A stretch of DNA of 10,128 nucleotides from Novosphingobium sp. (GCA_027490345.1 JAIXYF010000201.1:1-10128), one strand, 5' to 3'; counted from the first letter of the stretch, positions 1 through 7,365 are shown. The notes: a model not told the origin generated them from the sequence alone. Translations and numbers: made by a program.

Positions 1-46
1 AGACCTCTACGATACGGACGAGGTGCTGGCGCTGATGGGCGCCTGA
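1..46 (+). CDS. C-terminal end of an unidentified protein (partial)
   Basis: An open frame entering from the left edge reads DLYDTDEVLALMGA and stops with TGA at 44-46. The grpE stop codon on the opposite strand begins at the very next base, so the two genes converge with no spacer. This tight packing supports a real gene end, but 14 residues are too few to name a family. The acidic then hydrophobic ending gives no recognisable motif. Another reading frame through these bases is also open, so the assignment is tentative. Confidence 0.4.
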   Translation, partial: DLYDTDEVLALMGA

Positions 47-622
47 TCAATCCGGCTTCTTGGCCACGGCCACCATCGCGGCGCGCAGCAGGCGGTCCTT
101 GATCATGTAGCCGGCCTGCAATTCTTGAAGCACGGTGCCCGGCTCCACATCATCAGACGGGATTTCCAGCATCGCCTGGTGCTGGTGCGGATCGAGCGGC
201 AGGCCCTTTGCCGCAATCCGGCTGATGCCGTGGCTGGCGAACACCTTTTCGATCTCGCGCCCCGTAGCTTCCAGCCCTGCGACAAGGTTTTTCATCTTGT
301 CGTCTGCGCGCAGTTCCGCCGGGATCGTCTCCAGCGCGCGTGCAAGGTTGTCGGCCACGGACAGAATGTCGCGCGCAAAGGCCGTCGCGGCATAAGTGCG
401 CGTATCGGATACTTCCTTTTCCATGCGGCGGCGCACGTTCTGCGTCTCCGCCTTGGCATAGAGCACGTCCTGCTTGGCCGCTTCGAGATCGCCCCTCAGC
501 GCCGCTACAACTTCGGTCAGCGGGTCGCTGTCTTCGGTCAACTCGGTAGGAACGCCCTCAAGTTCCTTGGCTAGCTCCGCCATCATTTCGTCATCCTGCG
601 GGCGCGTGTCGTTGTCAGTCAT
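47..622 (-). CDS. grpE: GrpE, nucleotide exchange factor of the DnaK chaperone
   Basis: GrpE is the cytoplasmic dimeric factor that releases ADP from DnaK (Hsp70) and also acts as a thermosensor. The 191-residue protein has the expected plan: an acidic disordered N-terminus (about 1-35), a long coiled-coil helix (about 36-90), a four-helix-bundle region with DNLARALE (91-98), and a C-terminal beta domain with LPLDPHQHQAM (141-151) and GYMIKDRLLRAAMVAVAKK (171-189). The usual RPAMV of the last motif is RAAMV here, a small departure from what I remember of the family. The ATG at 620-622 overlaps the hrcA stop by four bases (ATGA), which implies translational coupling in an hrcA-grpE operon. Alphaproteobacteria commonly have this pair. 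No dnaK or dnaJ is seen in the window. Confidence 0.97.
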   Translation of the reverse strand: MTDNDTRPQDDEMMAELAKELEGVPTELTEDSDPLTEVVAALRGDLEAAKQDVLYAKAETQNVRRRMEKEVSDTRTYAATAFARDILSVADNLARALETIPAELRADDKMKNLVAGLEATGREIEKVFASHGISRIAAKGLPLDPHQHQAMLEIPSDDVEPGTVLQELQAGYMIKDRLLRAAMVAVAKKPD

Positions 623-1683
623 TTTCTGCCAAATCCGTCTTGTGCGATGATCCTGCCCAGCGATTGGGCCGTGAAATCAACCATGGGGACAACCCGCGCA
701 TAATTCAACCGCGTCGGCCCGATAACTCCCACCACGCCGACCACGCGCCCTTCGCCATCGCGCCAAGGGGCGGCGATCACCGAGGAGCCCGAGAGCGAGA
801 ACAGCCGGTTCTCACTGCCGATGAAAATGCGCGCGCTGCCCGCCTCGCGCGCGGCATCAAGAACGCCCGCGATAGCCTCCGCGCTTTCCAGTTCATCCAG
901 CAATTGCCGCACCCGCTCGATATCGCCCAGCGCCGCATCATCCAGCAGATTGGCCTGGCCGCGCACCACCAGCACCGGGCGCTGCGCTGCATCGCGGCTC
1001 CACACCGCAAGGCCGCGCTCCACCAGCGCCGCACTGGCCGCATCGAGCGCGCTGCGCCCGCCTGCGATTTCGGCCCGAATCGCGTGCAATGCCTCGGCCA
1101 GCGTACGCCCGGCCATCCGCGCGGTCAGATAATTGCCCGCCTGCTCCAGCGTTATTGCATTGGCCGCCCTCGGCACGTCGATCACCCGGTTCTCGACACT
1201 GCCATCATCGCCCACCAGCACAACAAGCGCGCGGCCTTGCCCCAGCGCCACAAACGACACTTGCGCCAGCCGCACCTCGCGGCGGGGCACCATCACCACC
1301 CCCGCTGCCGCCGAAAGATCAGAGAGCGCCGAACTCGCCGCCGCCAGCGCCGCCTCGATCGTGCCGCCCTCGGCCAGCCCCCGCTCAATCTGCGCGCGGT
1401 CTGCGGCGCTCGGCTCGGCCACTTGCATGATGCCATCAACAAACAGCCGCAGGCCCACCTCGGTCGGCATCCGCCCGGCGCTGGTGTGGGGCGCGGCAAG
1501 CAGCCCGGCATCCTGCAATTCTTGCAGAACCGAGCGGATCGAGGCTGGCGAAAGCCCCACAGCCCCGCTGCCGGCCAGGGTGCGCGAACCCACCGGCAGG
1601 CCGCTGGCGATATAGCCTTCGACCACCAGCCGGAAGATTTCGCGGGCGCGCGCGGAAAGTTCGGTAAGTCCGGGTCCTGCCAT
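619..1683 (-). CDS. hrcA: HrcA, heat-inducible transcription repressor
   Basis: HrcA represses heat-shock genes (groESL in many alphaproteobacteria) by binding the CIRCE inverted repeat, and its folding depends on GroEL. The protein has 354 residues, the normal size. The N-terminal winged helix (about 1-75) carries GSRTL (32-36), LSPASIRSVLQELQDAGLL (44-62) and the hallmark PHTSAGRMPTEVGLR (65-79). The C-terminal regulatory domain ends with GVVGVIGPTRLNYARVV and VDFTAQSLGRII, both typical of HrcA. The ATG at 1681-1683 is the first possible start, because an in-frame TAG lies four codons upstream. No clear Shine-Dalgarno precedes it. It is the first gene of the hrcA-grpE pair. I found no CIRCE element in the 128-bp spacer upstream, so autoregulation through CIRCE is not supported here. 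Confidence 0.97.
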   Translation of the reverse strand: MAGPGLTELSARAREIFRLVVEGYIASGLPVGSRTLAGSGAVGLSPASIRSVLQELQDAGLLAAPHTSAGRMPTEVGLRLFVDGIMQVAEPSAADRAQIERGLAEGGTIEAALAAASSALSDLSAAAGVVMVPRREVRLAQVSFVALGQGRALVVLVGDDGSVENRVIDVPRAANAITLEQAGNYLTARMAGRTLAEALHAIRAEIAGGRSALDAASAALVERGLAVWSRDAAQRPVLVVRGQANLLDDAALGDIERVRQLLDELESAEAIAGVLDAAREAGSARIFIGSENRLFSLSGSSVIAAPWRDGEGRVVGVVGVIGPTRLNYARVVPMVDFTAQSLGRIIAQDGFGRK

Positions 1684-1811
1684 AATGCCGTTCTAGGGGA
1701 GTTTGCGCCGCCATGAAAGGTGCCCCCGCCCCCGTCTTTTCGTGCCGATGGGCCTTTCAATCTGGCTACGCGCGGCTAAAGGCAGCACAAACGCTCAGCA
1801 AAGGAATTCCC
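1684..1811. other. Divergent intergenic region hrcA / rph
   Basis: This 128-bp spacer must hold the promoters of hrcA (minus) and rph (plus). It contains a TTGAAA on the minus strand (plus positions 1755-1760) that resembles a -35 of sigma70 or heat-shock type, but I see no convincing -10 at the right distance. On the plus strand TTTCAA at 1755-1760 and TAAAGG at 1777-1782 are 16 bp apart, a weak match. AAGGA at 1801-1805 is the ribosome binding site of rph. No CIRCE inverted repeat is present. Confidence 0.5.
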
Positions 1812-2528
1812 ATGCGTCCCTCAGGCCGCGCCGCAGATGAAATGCGCGCCATCACGATCGAAACCGGTTTCACCAAGCACGCCGAAGGCTCGGTGCTGAT
1901 CGGCTTCGGCGATACCAAGGTGCTGGTCACGGCGTCTGTCGAAGAGCGCGTGCCGCCGTTCATGCGCGGCAAGGGCGAAGGCTGGGTCACGGCGGAATAC
2001 TCGATGCTCCCCCGCGCCACCCACACGCGCGGCAGCCGCGAAGCTGCCAAGGGCAAGCAATCGGGCCGCACACAGGAAATTCAGCGCCTTATCGGCCGTT
2101 CCTTGCGCGCTGTGACCGATATGAAGAAGCTCGGCGAACGCCAGATCACCTTGGATTGCGACGTGATCCAGGCCGATGGCGGCACGCGCACCGCCTCGAT
2201 CTCGGGCGCGTGGATTGCGCTGCGCCTTGCCGTGCAGGGGCTGATGGACAGCGGCGCAATCAAGGACGACCCCCTCACCCGCAAGGTCGCCGCGATTTCC
2301 TGCGGCATCCATAATGGCAACCCGGTGCTCGATCTCGACTACATCGAGGACAGCTCCGCCGATGCCGACGCCAACTTCGTGCTGATCGAAGGCGGTCATA
2401 TCGCCGAAGTGCAGGCGACGGCGGAAGGCGCGACTTATGACGAGGAAGGCCTTCTGCGCCTCCTGCGCCTCGCCCGCATCGGCTGCGGCGAAATCTTCGC
2501 GGCGCAAGAGAAGGCGACCAAGCGGTGA
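1812..2528 (+). CDS. rph: Ribonuclease PH
   Basis: RNase PH is a cytoplasmic, hexameric, phosphate-dependent 3'-to-5' exoribonuclease that trims tRNA precursors near the CCA end and takes part in rRNA turnover. From the ATG at 1812 the protein has 238 residues, the classical family length. It begins with RPSGR as most homologues do, and an AAGGA box lies 6 bp before the start. An upstream in-frame ATG at 1713 would add 33 residues unlike the family and is rejected. Motifs include GWVTAEYSMLPRATHTR (57-73), GRTQEIQRLIGRSLRA (85-100, with the phosphate-binding arginine R86), DGGTRTASISGA (122-133) and the acidic LDLDYIEDSSADAD (173-186) that should supply metal-binding aspartates. Its stop overlaps the rdgB start (GTGA), so the two genes form a coupled operon. 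Confidence 0.97.
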   Translation: MRPSGRAADEMRAITIETGFTKHAEGSVLIGFGDTKVLVTASVEERVPPFMRGKGEGWVTAEYSMLPRATHTRGSREAAKGKQSGRTQEIQRLIGRSLRAVTDMKKLGERQITLDCDVIQADGGTRTASISGAWIALRLAVQGLMDSGAIKDDPLTRKVAAISCGIHNGNPVLDLDYIEDSSADADANFVLIEGGHIAEVQATAEGATYDEEGLLRLLRLARIGCGEIFAAQEKATKR

Positions 2529-3151
2529 CACGCCTGCTGGAGCCCGGAAAACTCGTCATCGCCACGCACAACGCGGGCAAACTGCGCGAGATCCGGGCCC
2601 TGCTGGCGCCTTACGGGATGGAATGCCTCTCGGCAGGCGAACTCGGCCTGCCCGAGCCTGCCGAGACCGGCACGACCTTTGCCGAGAACGCCCTGATCAA
2701 AGCGCACGCCTCGGCCAAGGCCTCTGGCCTGCCCGCGCTCGCCGATGATTCCGGCCTCTGCGTGGTCGCGCTTGGCGGCGCGCCGGGCGTGTATACCGCC
2801 GACTGGGCGGAAGCGGCGCCTTACGAAGGCGGGCCGGGCCGCGATTGGTACATGGCGATGGGCAAAGTGGAAGGCAAACTGGCCGAGCTTGGCCCCGACA
2901 CCCCGCGCGACTGCTGGTTTGCCTGTGTCCTCGCGCTGGCCTGGCCCGATGGCCGCGAACTGGTGTTCGAAGGCCGCGCCCCGGGCATGCTCACCTGGCC
3001 GCCGCGCGGGACTTTAGGCTTCGGCTACGATCCGGTGTTCGTGCCAGTGGGCTATACGCGCACCTTCGCCGAGCTCGATCCCGCCGAAAAGCACAGCATC
3101 AGCCACCGCGCCTACGCTTTTTCGAAACTCGTTTCTTCGGCTTTGGTTTGA
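2525..3151 (+). CDS. rdgB: RdgB/HAM1-family XTP/dITP pyrophosphatase
   Basis: This enzyme hydrolyses non-canonical purine nucleoside triphosphates (XTP, dITP, ITP) to monophosphate and pyrophosphate, keeping deaminated purines out of DNA and RNA. The 208-residue protein shows the family motifs: THNAGKLREI (14-23, nucleotide and phosphate contacts), LADDSGL (72-78, metal-binding acidic pair D74 D75), TLGFGYDPVF (163-172) and the purine-recognition element SISHRAYAF (191-199). The start codon is GTG at 2525-2527, overlapping the rph TGA. An AGAAGG at 2509-2514 lies ten bases upstream. The last 53 bases, including the SHR codons, overlap the minus-strand CAP gene, which ends inside rdgB. The pairing with rph is common in alphaproteobacteria. 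Confidence 0.96.
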   Translation: MTRLLEPGKLVIATHNAGKLREIRALLAPYGMECLSAGELGLPEPAETGTTFAENALIKAHASAKASGLPALADDSGLCVVALGGAPGVYTADWAEAAPYEGGPGRDWYMAMGKVEGKLAELGPDTPRDCWFACVLALAWPDGRELVFEGRAPGMLTWPPRGTLGFGYDPVFVPVGYTRTFAELDPAEKHSISHRAYAFSKLVSSALV

Positions 3152-3737
3152 CCGGAGCAGGGGCGATGGCTTGCGTGGCGGCGGCTGGCGCCGCTTTCGC
3201 GGCATAATCGAACACCGGCTTGCCCGGGATATTGCCCGCCGGCCAATAGCGACAGATCAGCACATCGCGCCGCGTGTTGCTCACGATGGCGCAACCCACC
3301 TCGCGCGTATCCTGCCACATCAGCTGGGTATAGTGCCCCACATCCTCCCAGCGCCCGGTGGTCGAAACCGCCGGAAAAACGCCGCGTTTGAACATCTTCC
3401 CTTCTTCCACGAAGAACCCGATCATTTCCTCGGGCGTGTAGTCCCCCTTCGAGCCGAACCAAAGGTTCTCGCCCTCGCCGCCATCGGCACCCGCCACGGA
3501 ATGCTCCATCATGTCGGATACCGCGAGCGCCTGCGCCCACTTCTTCGCGTGGTCGGCCAGCTTGGCGCTCCATACCAGCGGCTTCGCGCCCCATCGCACG
3601 CGCTCCGCGTTCTGCGCCGCTAGCAGGCGACCCGCCACGGCCTCGTCAGGCGCAGCGGTTACTTCAGCCATAGCCGGTGCAGCCATGGCAGCAGTGGTGG
3701 CCAGACCGAACATGAGAATGATGGATTGGCGCAGCAT
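3099..3737 (-). CDS. Secreted CAP-domain (SCP/PR-1-like) protein with cationic tail
   Basis: The 212-residue protein starts with a clear Sec signal peptide: hydrophobic segment about residues 5-20, likely signal peptidase I cleavage after AMA at 22-24. The rest is a CAP domain of the PR-1/SCP superfamily, with HSVAG (79-83), GENLWFG (89-95), GHYTQLMWQDTREVGCA (134-150) and DVLICRYWPAGN (158-169). Candidate cavity residues of the CAP tetrad are H79, E90, E111 and H135, and the 11-residue H79-E90 spacing matches the eukaryotic protein GAPR-1. Bacterial CAP proteins are exported, but their molecular role is mostly unknown, so I assign none. The ATG at 3735-3737 is preferred over the one at 3758 because GGAGG lies eight bases before it and the signal peptide then starts cleanly. 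A proline/alanine-rich linker leads to a strongly basic 16-residue tail whose codons all overlap the end of rdgB. Confidence 0.9.
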   Translation of the reverse strand: MLRQSIILMFGLATTAAMAAPAMAEVTAAPDEAVAGRLLAAQNAERVRWGAKPLVWSAKLADHAKKWAQALAVSDMMEHSVAGADGGEGENLWFGSKGDYTPEEMIGFFVEEGKMFKRGVFPAVSTTGRWEDVGHYTQLMWQDTREVGCAIVSNTRRDVLICRYWPAGNIPGKPVFDYAAKAAPAAATQAIAPAPVKPKPKKRVSKKRRRGG

Positions 3738-3800
3738 GGGCGGAACCTCCGGAAGCATTGGCGCTTGACTTTACCGGCCCGACTCGGGCTGGAACGCACC
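3738..3800. promoter_or_regulatory. Divergent CAP gene / hemW control region with inverted repeat
   Basis: Only 63 bp separate the two divergent starts. They contain the CAP ribosome binding site (GGAGG on the minus strand), a plus-strand TTGACT at 3765-3770 that could be a -35 for hemW but without a good -10, and an imperfect palindrome at 3774-3792. In RNA the palindrome forms CCGGCCCG-ACT-CGGGCUGG, a stem of eight pairs including one G-U. It ends eight bases before the hemW ATG. It could be an operator or a leader hairpin that masks the weak hemW initiation site. Confidence 0.4.
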
Positions 3801-4967
3801 ATGGCCTTCGCTCTCTATATTCACTGGCCGTTCTGCCTCGCCAAGTGCCCCTATTGCGATTTCAATAGCCACGTGCGCGAACGGACCGACATCGCGAGCT
3901 GGCAGGCCGCGCTGCTGGCCGACATGACGCACGAGGCAGCGCTGGCGGGAGGCCAGACGCTGACCTCGATCTTCTTCGGGGGCGGCACCCCTTCGCTGAT
4001 GCCCCCGGCCCTCGTCGCCGCGCTGATCGAGGCTGCCAGCCGCCACTGGCGCTTTGCCGATGACATCGAAATCACGCTGGAGGCCAATCCCTCCTCGGTC
4101 GAAGCGGCCAATTTCGCCGCGCTGGCAGGGGTCGGCATCAACCGCGTCTCACTCGGCCTGCAGGCACTCGATGATACCGCCCTCGCCTTCCTTGGCCGCC
4201 TTCACGATGCCGCCGAAGGCCTCGCCGCGCTCGATGTGGCGCAGCGCCATTTCGCCCGCGTCAGCTTCGATCTGATCTATGCGCGCCCCGATCACACCGA
4301 AGCACTATGGCAGGCCGAACTGGCCCGCGCGCTGGCGCTGGGCACGGGCCACCTCTCGCTCTACCAACTCACCATCGAACCGGGCACCCGCTTCGCCACG
4401 CTGGTGCGCGAAGGCCGCTTCACCCCGCTCGATGATGACGCGGCAGGCGATCTGTTCGCCCTGACCCGCGACATGACGAACGCGGCGGGCCTGCCTGCCT
4501 ACGAGATCAGCAACCATGCCCGCCTCGGCGAGGAAAGCCGCCACAACCTGACGTACTGGCGCTATCAGGATTATGCCGGGATCGGCCCCGGAGCCCACGG
4601 GCGGCGCGGCGGCTTTGCCACAGTGCGCCACCGCAAGCCCGAAAACTTCCTCAAAGCAGTCAGCCAGCAGCACCACGGCATCCACGAAATCCGGGAGCTT
4701 GGCCTGCGCGAACAGGCAGCAGAGGCGCTGCTGATGGGCCTCAGGCTTGATGAAGGTATTGCGCCCGCCGCGCTTGCCGCGCGCTTCGGTCTTGCCGAAA
4801 CCGATCTGATCGATCCGGCCAAGCGTGCGTTCTATGCCGCGCAAGGCCTGCTGAAAACGAGCGGCGACAGGCTGATCGTGACGCAGCAGGGCATGCCGCT
4901 GCTCGATGGCCTGCTGGGGGAAATCGTCCCCGCCGCGCTGGTGCGCGCCGAAGTGGGCGGGGCATGA
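3801..4967 (+). CDS. hemW: HemW, radical-SAM heme chaperone (HemN-like)
   Basis: HemW binds heme and a [4Fe-4S] cluster and is thought to deliver heme to client proteins. It is often mis-annotated as oxygen-independent coproporphyrinogen III oxidase. The 388-residue protein has the radical SAM motif C12-x3-C16-x2-C19 within PFCLAKCPYCDFNSH. The residue two after the last cysteine is F21, where true HemN has a fourth cysteine. FFGGGTPSLM (58-67) is the SAM-binding glycine stretch, NRVSLGLQALDD (114-125) is the next conserved strand, and RHNLTYWRY (247-255) contains the HNxxYW motif diagnostic of HemW. A HemN C-terminal domain follows from about residue 290. The ATG at 3801 starts directly at the conserved strand; longer in-frame starts would read into the CAP promoter. 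The stop overlaps the xerC start (ATGA). Confidence 0.95.
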   Translation: MAFALYIHWPFCLAKCPYCDFNSHVRERTDIASWQAALLADMTHEAALAGGQTLTSIFFGGGTPSLMPPALVAALIEAASRHWRFADDIEITLEANPSSVEAANFAALAGVGINRVSLGLQALDDTALAFLGRLHDAAEGLAALDVAQRHFARVSFDLIYARPDHTEALWQAELARALALGTGHLSLYQLTIEPGTRFATLVREGRFTPLDDDAAGDLFALTRDMTNAAGLPAYEISNHARLGEESRHNLTYWRYQDYAGIGPGAHGRRGGFATVRHRKPENFLKAVSQQHHGIHEIRELGLREQAAEALLMGLRLDEGIAPAALAARFGLAETDLIDPAKRAFYAAQGLLKTSGDRLIVTQQGMPLLDGLLGEIVPAALVRAEVGGA

Positions 4968-5857
4968 GCACGCCCGATCTGCTGGCCGCCTGGCACGATC
5001 ACCTCGCGCTCGCCCGTCGCCGTTCGCCGCACACGGTGCGCGCCTATGGCACCGCGGCCGTGCGCCTGCTCGCTGCGCTGCCCCAGCCCCAGAGTTGGGC
5101 TTCGCTCGCCGCGCTCGATGTGGGCGATGTGCGCCGCCAATTGGCCGCGCGGCGCGCGGATGGCATTGGCAATGTTTCGGCCGCGCGCGAGCTTTCCGCG
5201 CTCAAGGCCTTCCTCGCTTTCGCCCGCGCGCAGGCCGGAGGCGCTGCTGCCCCGCCGCCCCGCCTGCGCGGCCCCCGCGTGAAAAAGGGCCTGCCCCGCC
5301 CGATCACGCCCGATGATGCGGTAAACCTCGCCGCTATGGTGGCGGATGAAGGCAGCCAGCCATGGATCGGCGCGCGCGACCGGGCGGTGCTGCTCCTGCT
5401 TTATGGCGCTGGGCTGCGCATTGCCGAAGCGCTCTCGCTCACCGCCGCCGCGCTGCCGCTGGGCGAGACCCTGATCGTCACGGGCAAGGGCGGCCGCCAG
5501 CGCGTCGTGCCGATCCTGCCCATCGTGAAAGCGGCGGTGGAGGAGTATGCCCGGCAGGTGCCCTGGCCGCTAGAACGCACAGGGCCGCTGTTTCGCGGCG
5601 CCAAGGGCGGCGCGCTCGCGCAAGGCATGATCCAGCGCGCCGTGGCCCGCGCGCGCATCGTGCTGGGCCTGCCGCCCACCGCCACCCCGCATGCGCTGCG
5701 CCATAGCTTTGCAACGCATCTGCTGGGTGCGGGTGCAGACCTGCGCAGTCTGCAGGAATTGCTCGGCCACGCCAGCCTGTCCTCGACGCAAATCTATACC
5801 AAGGTGGACGCCGCAACTCTGCTTGACGTCTATCGCAGCGCGCATCCGAGGGCCTAA
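4964..5857 (+). CDS. xerC: XerC-type tyrosine recombinase
   Basis: XerC acts with XerD at the dif site to resolve chromosome dimers before cell division. The 297-residue protein has the normal Xer length, with an N-terminal SAM-like core-binding domain (about 1-90, including SPHTVRAY at 21-28) and a C-terminal catalytic domain. All catalytic residues are present: R152 in GAGLRIAEAL, K175 in TGKGGRQR, H243 and R246 in HALRHSFATHLL, H269 in LLGHASLSSTQ, and the nucleophile Y278 in IYTKVD. The complete catalytic set and the position behind hemW argue for the cellular recombinase rather than a mobile-element integrase. A XerC-like paralogue cannot be excluded without a search. The gene is coupled to hemW by a four-base overlap and ends 12 bp from the end of the convergent kinase gene. 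Confidence 0.9.
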   Translation: MSTPDLLAAWHDHLALARRRSPHTVRAYGTAAVRLLAALPQPQSWASLAALDVGDVRRQLAARRADGIGNVSAARELSALKAFLAFARAQAGGAAAPPPRLRGPRVKKGLPRPITPDDAVNLAAMVADEGSQPWIGARDRAVLLLLYGAGLRIAEALSLTAAALPLGETLIVTGKGGRQRVVPILPIVKAAVEEYARQVPWPLERTGPLFRGAKGGALAQGMIQRAVARARIVLGLPPTATPHALRHSFATHLLGAGADLRSLQELLGHASLSSTQIYTKVDAATLLDVYRSAHPRA

Positions 5858-5869
5858 CGCCAGACTGCC

Positions 5870-7345
5870 TTATTTCCCGGCAGAACGCGGCAGCCGCAGC
5901 ACTGCCATCAATCCGCCCAGATCCTCGCTCTCGCCCAGCATGATCGCGCCGCCATACAGTTCGGCCACATCGCGCACGATGGCCAGCCCCAGCCCGGTAC
6001 CCGGCTTGCCGGTATCGAGCCGCGCGCCGCGAGCAAACAGCTTCCCGCGCGCTTCATCCGGGATGCCCATGCCGTCATCCTCGATCCAGATTTCGCAGGT
6101 TTTCGGATCGTCCGGCGCCGCGTCCATCGTCACGAACACCGATCCGCCGCCATATTTGGCTGCGTTTTCAATGAGGTTTCCGAGAATCTCGTCAAGGTCC
6201 TGCCGCTCGATTGCCACGCTAGCCTCGCGGTTGCCATCGATATCGAAGCGCACTTGGGGGTAAAGCCGCGCCACCGCGCGCTCTACCGCCTCGGCGCTTT
6301 CGCCCACGCTGGCACGGGCAAGGCCGGTGGCGCGGCGGCCAACCGCCCGCGCGCGCGCCAGATGGTGATCCACTTGCCGCCGCATCACCGCCGCCTCACG
6401 GATCACGGTATCGGACAAATCGTCAGCCTTCGCGGTAGCGGCGTTCATCACAACGGTTAGCGGCGTTTTCAGCGCATGGGCTAGGTTGCCCGCATGGGTG
6501 CGCGCTTCCTCGGCCTGCCGCTCGGAATGTTCCAGCAGGCCGTTTATCTCCTCGACCAGCGGCTGCACTTCCAGCGGCAGCGGCTCATCCACCCGGCGCG
6601 CCTGTCCCTCGCGCATGTCGGCGATCGCCCGGCGCACGCGGCGCAAGGGGCCAAGGCCATAATAGGTCTGCAGGGCCGCCATCGTGATCAGGCCCAGCGC
6701 CAGCACCACGAACGACCAGAGCAAGATCGCCCGGATGCGCCGGAGCTGCGCATCCAGCTCGCTGCGGCTGGCCGCCACGGCAAATTGCCAGTTGACCGGG
6801 CTGCCCGGCAGAATCACCGAACGTTCGATCACGCGCAGCCGTTCCTGGCCAAACTGTTCGCTATCATAGACATGCGGGCTACCATCGAAGTGATCGCCGC
6901 GCATTTTGAGCGTGCGGTCCCACAACGAGCGCGAGGGGAAATCCTCGTGCCCCTTGCCGGTGATCTGCCAATAGAGCCCGCTGTTTGGTTCAAGGAACCG
7001 CTGATCGCCCAGCGCGCGGTTGAAAAACACTTCGCCATCCGGCCCGATTTCGGCAGACCCCACCATGGCGGTGAGCATATAACCCAGCTGATCATCGAAA
7101 TTGCGCGTGGCAAGGCCGGTCATCGTCCGATCAAGCGCAAGGCCGCCGCCCAGCAGCAGCACCGAAATCCACACCACCGCAATCAGCAGCATCCGCCGCG
7201 AAAGCGATCCGGTGTGCGGCGCGGTTGCCAGCGAGGGATTGGCCCCAGACTGGACCGCCGCTTGGGGCCCAGTTTGCGCCGCTGCTTTAGCCGCTGCTTT
7301 AGCCGCTGCTTTAGCCGCTTCTGGGGCGATCACGCCATGCTCCAC
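5870..7345 (-). CDS. PhoQ-like membrane sensor histidine kinase
   Basis: This two-component kinase is predicted to have 491 residues. Order: a cytoplasmic alanine-rich N-terminus (1-50) containing three KAAA repeats, TM1 (about 53-72), a periplasmic sensor domain (about 73-205), TM2 (about 206-226), a HAMP-like linker, the dimerisation/phosphoacceptor helix with H290 in NLAHALKTPLTVV, and an HATPase domain with N-box NLIENAAKYGG (390-400), EDDGMGIPDE (422-431) and GTGLGLAI (449-456). The HALKTP motif resembles the HSLKTP of PhoQ rather than the usual HELRTP, so I call it PhoQ-like; the signal is unknown. The chosen start is GTG at 7343-7345, 20 bp after the stop of the regulator gene. It lacks a Shine-Dalgarno, and the next methionine is residue 52, at the edge of TM1, so the exact start is uncertain. 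It is the last gene of the PepSY-regulator-kinase cassette. Confidence 0.92.
   Translation of the reverse strand: MEHGVIAPEAAKAAAKAAAKAAAQTGPQAAVQSGANPSLATAPHTGSLSRRMLLIAVVWISVLLLGGGLALDRTMTGLATRNFDDQLGYMLTAMVGSAEIGPDGEVFFNRALGDQRFLEPNSGLYWQITGKGHEDFPSRSLWDRTLKMRGDHFDGSPHVYDSEQFGQERLRVIERSVILPGSPVNWQFAVAASRSELDAQLRRIRAILLWSFVVLALGLITMAALQTYYGLGPLRRVRRAIADMREGQARRVDEPLPLEVQPLVEEINGLLEHSERQAEEARTHAGNLAHALKTPLTVVMNAATAKADDLSDTVIREAAVMRRQVDHHLARARAVGRRATGLARASVGESAEAVERAVARLYPQVRFDIDGNREASVAIERQDLDEILGNLIENAAKYGGGSVFVTMDAAPDDPKTCEIWIEDDGMGIPDEARGKLFARGARLDTGKPGTGLGLAIVRDVAELYGGAIMLGESEDLGGLMAVLRLPRSAGK
7281..7316. repeat. Three perfect 12-bp tandem repeats inside the kinase gene
   Basis: The unit GCTGCTTTAGCC occurs three times head to tail, followed by a partial fourth copy starting with GCT. 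On the coding (minus) strand it encodes repeated KAAA units in the N-terminal cytoplasmic extension of the sensor kinase. Because the unit is 12 bp, gain or loss of copies keeps the reading frame. Confidence 0.9.
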
Positions 7346-7365
7346 GCCAGCAGCGCCTGTGGCGA

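Noticed and set aside
640..1716. 358-codon plus-strand open frame
   Set aside because: It is fully antisense to hrcA, rich in His, Arg, Pro and Gln, and has no recognisable motif.
1719..1735. Runs of G on the minus strand as a G-quadruplex
   Set aside because: Only two runs of five are adjacent; the four runs needed for an intramolecular quadruplex are not present.
4964..5857. Tyrosine recombinase as a sign of an integrated mobile element
   Set aside because: It has the length and all motifs of a housekeeping Xer protein, is coupled to hemW, and there is no tRNA, attachment repeat or phage gene nearby.
5865..5883. Small stem CTGCC / GGCAG between xerC and the kinase gene as a bidirectional terminator
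   Set aside because: The stem is only five pairs with a nine-base loop, there is no adequate T-run on either strand, and it overlaps the kinase stop codon.
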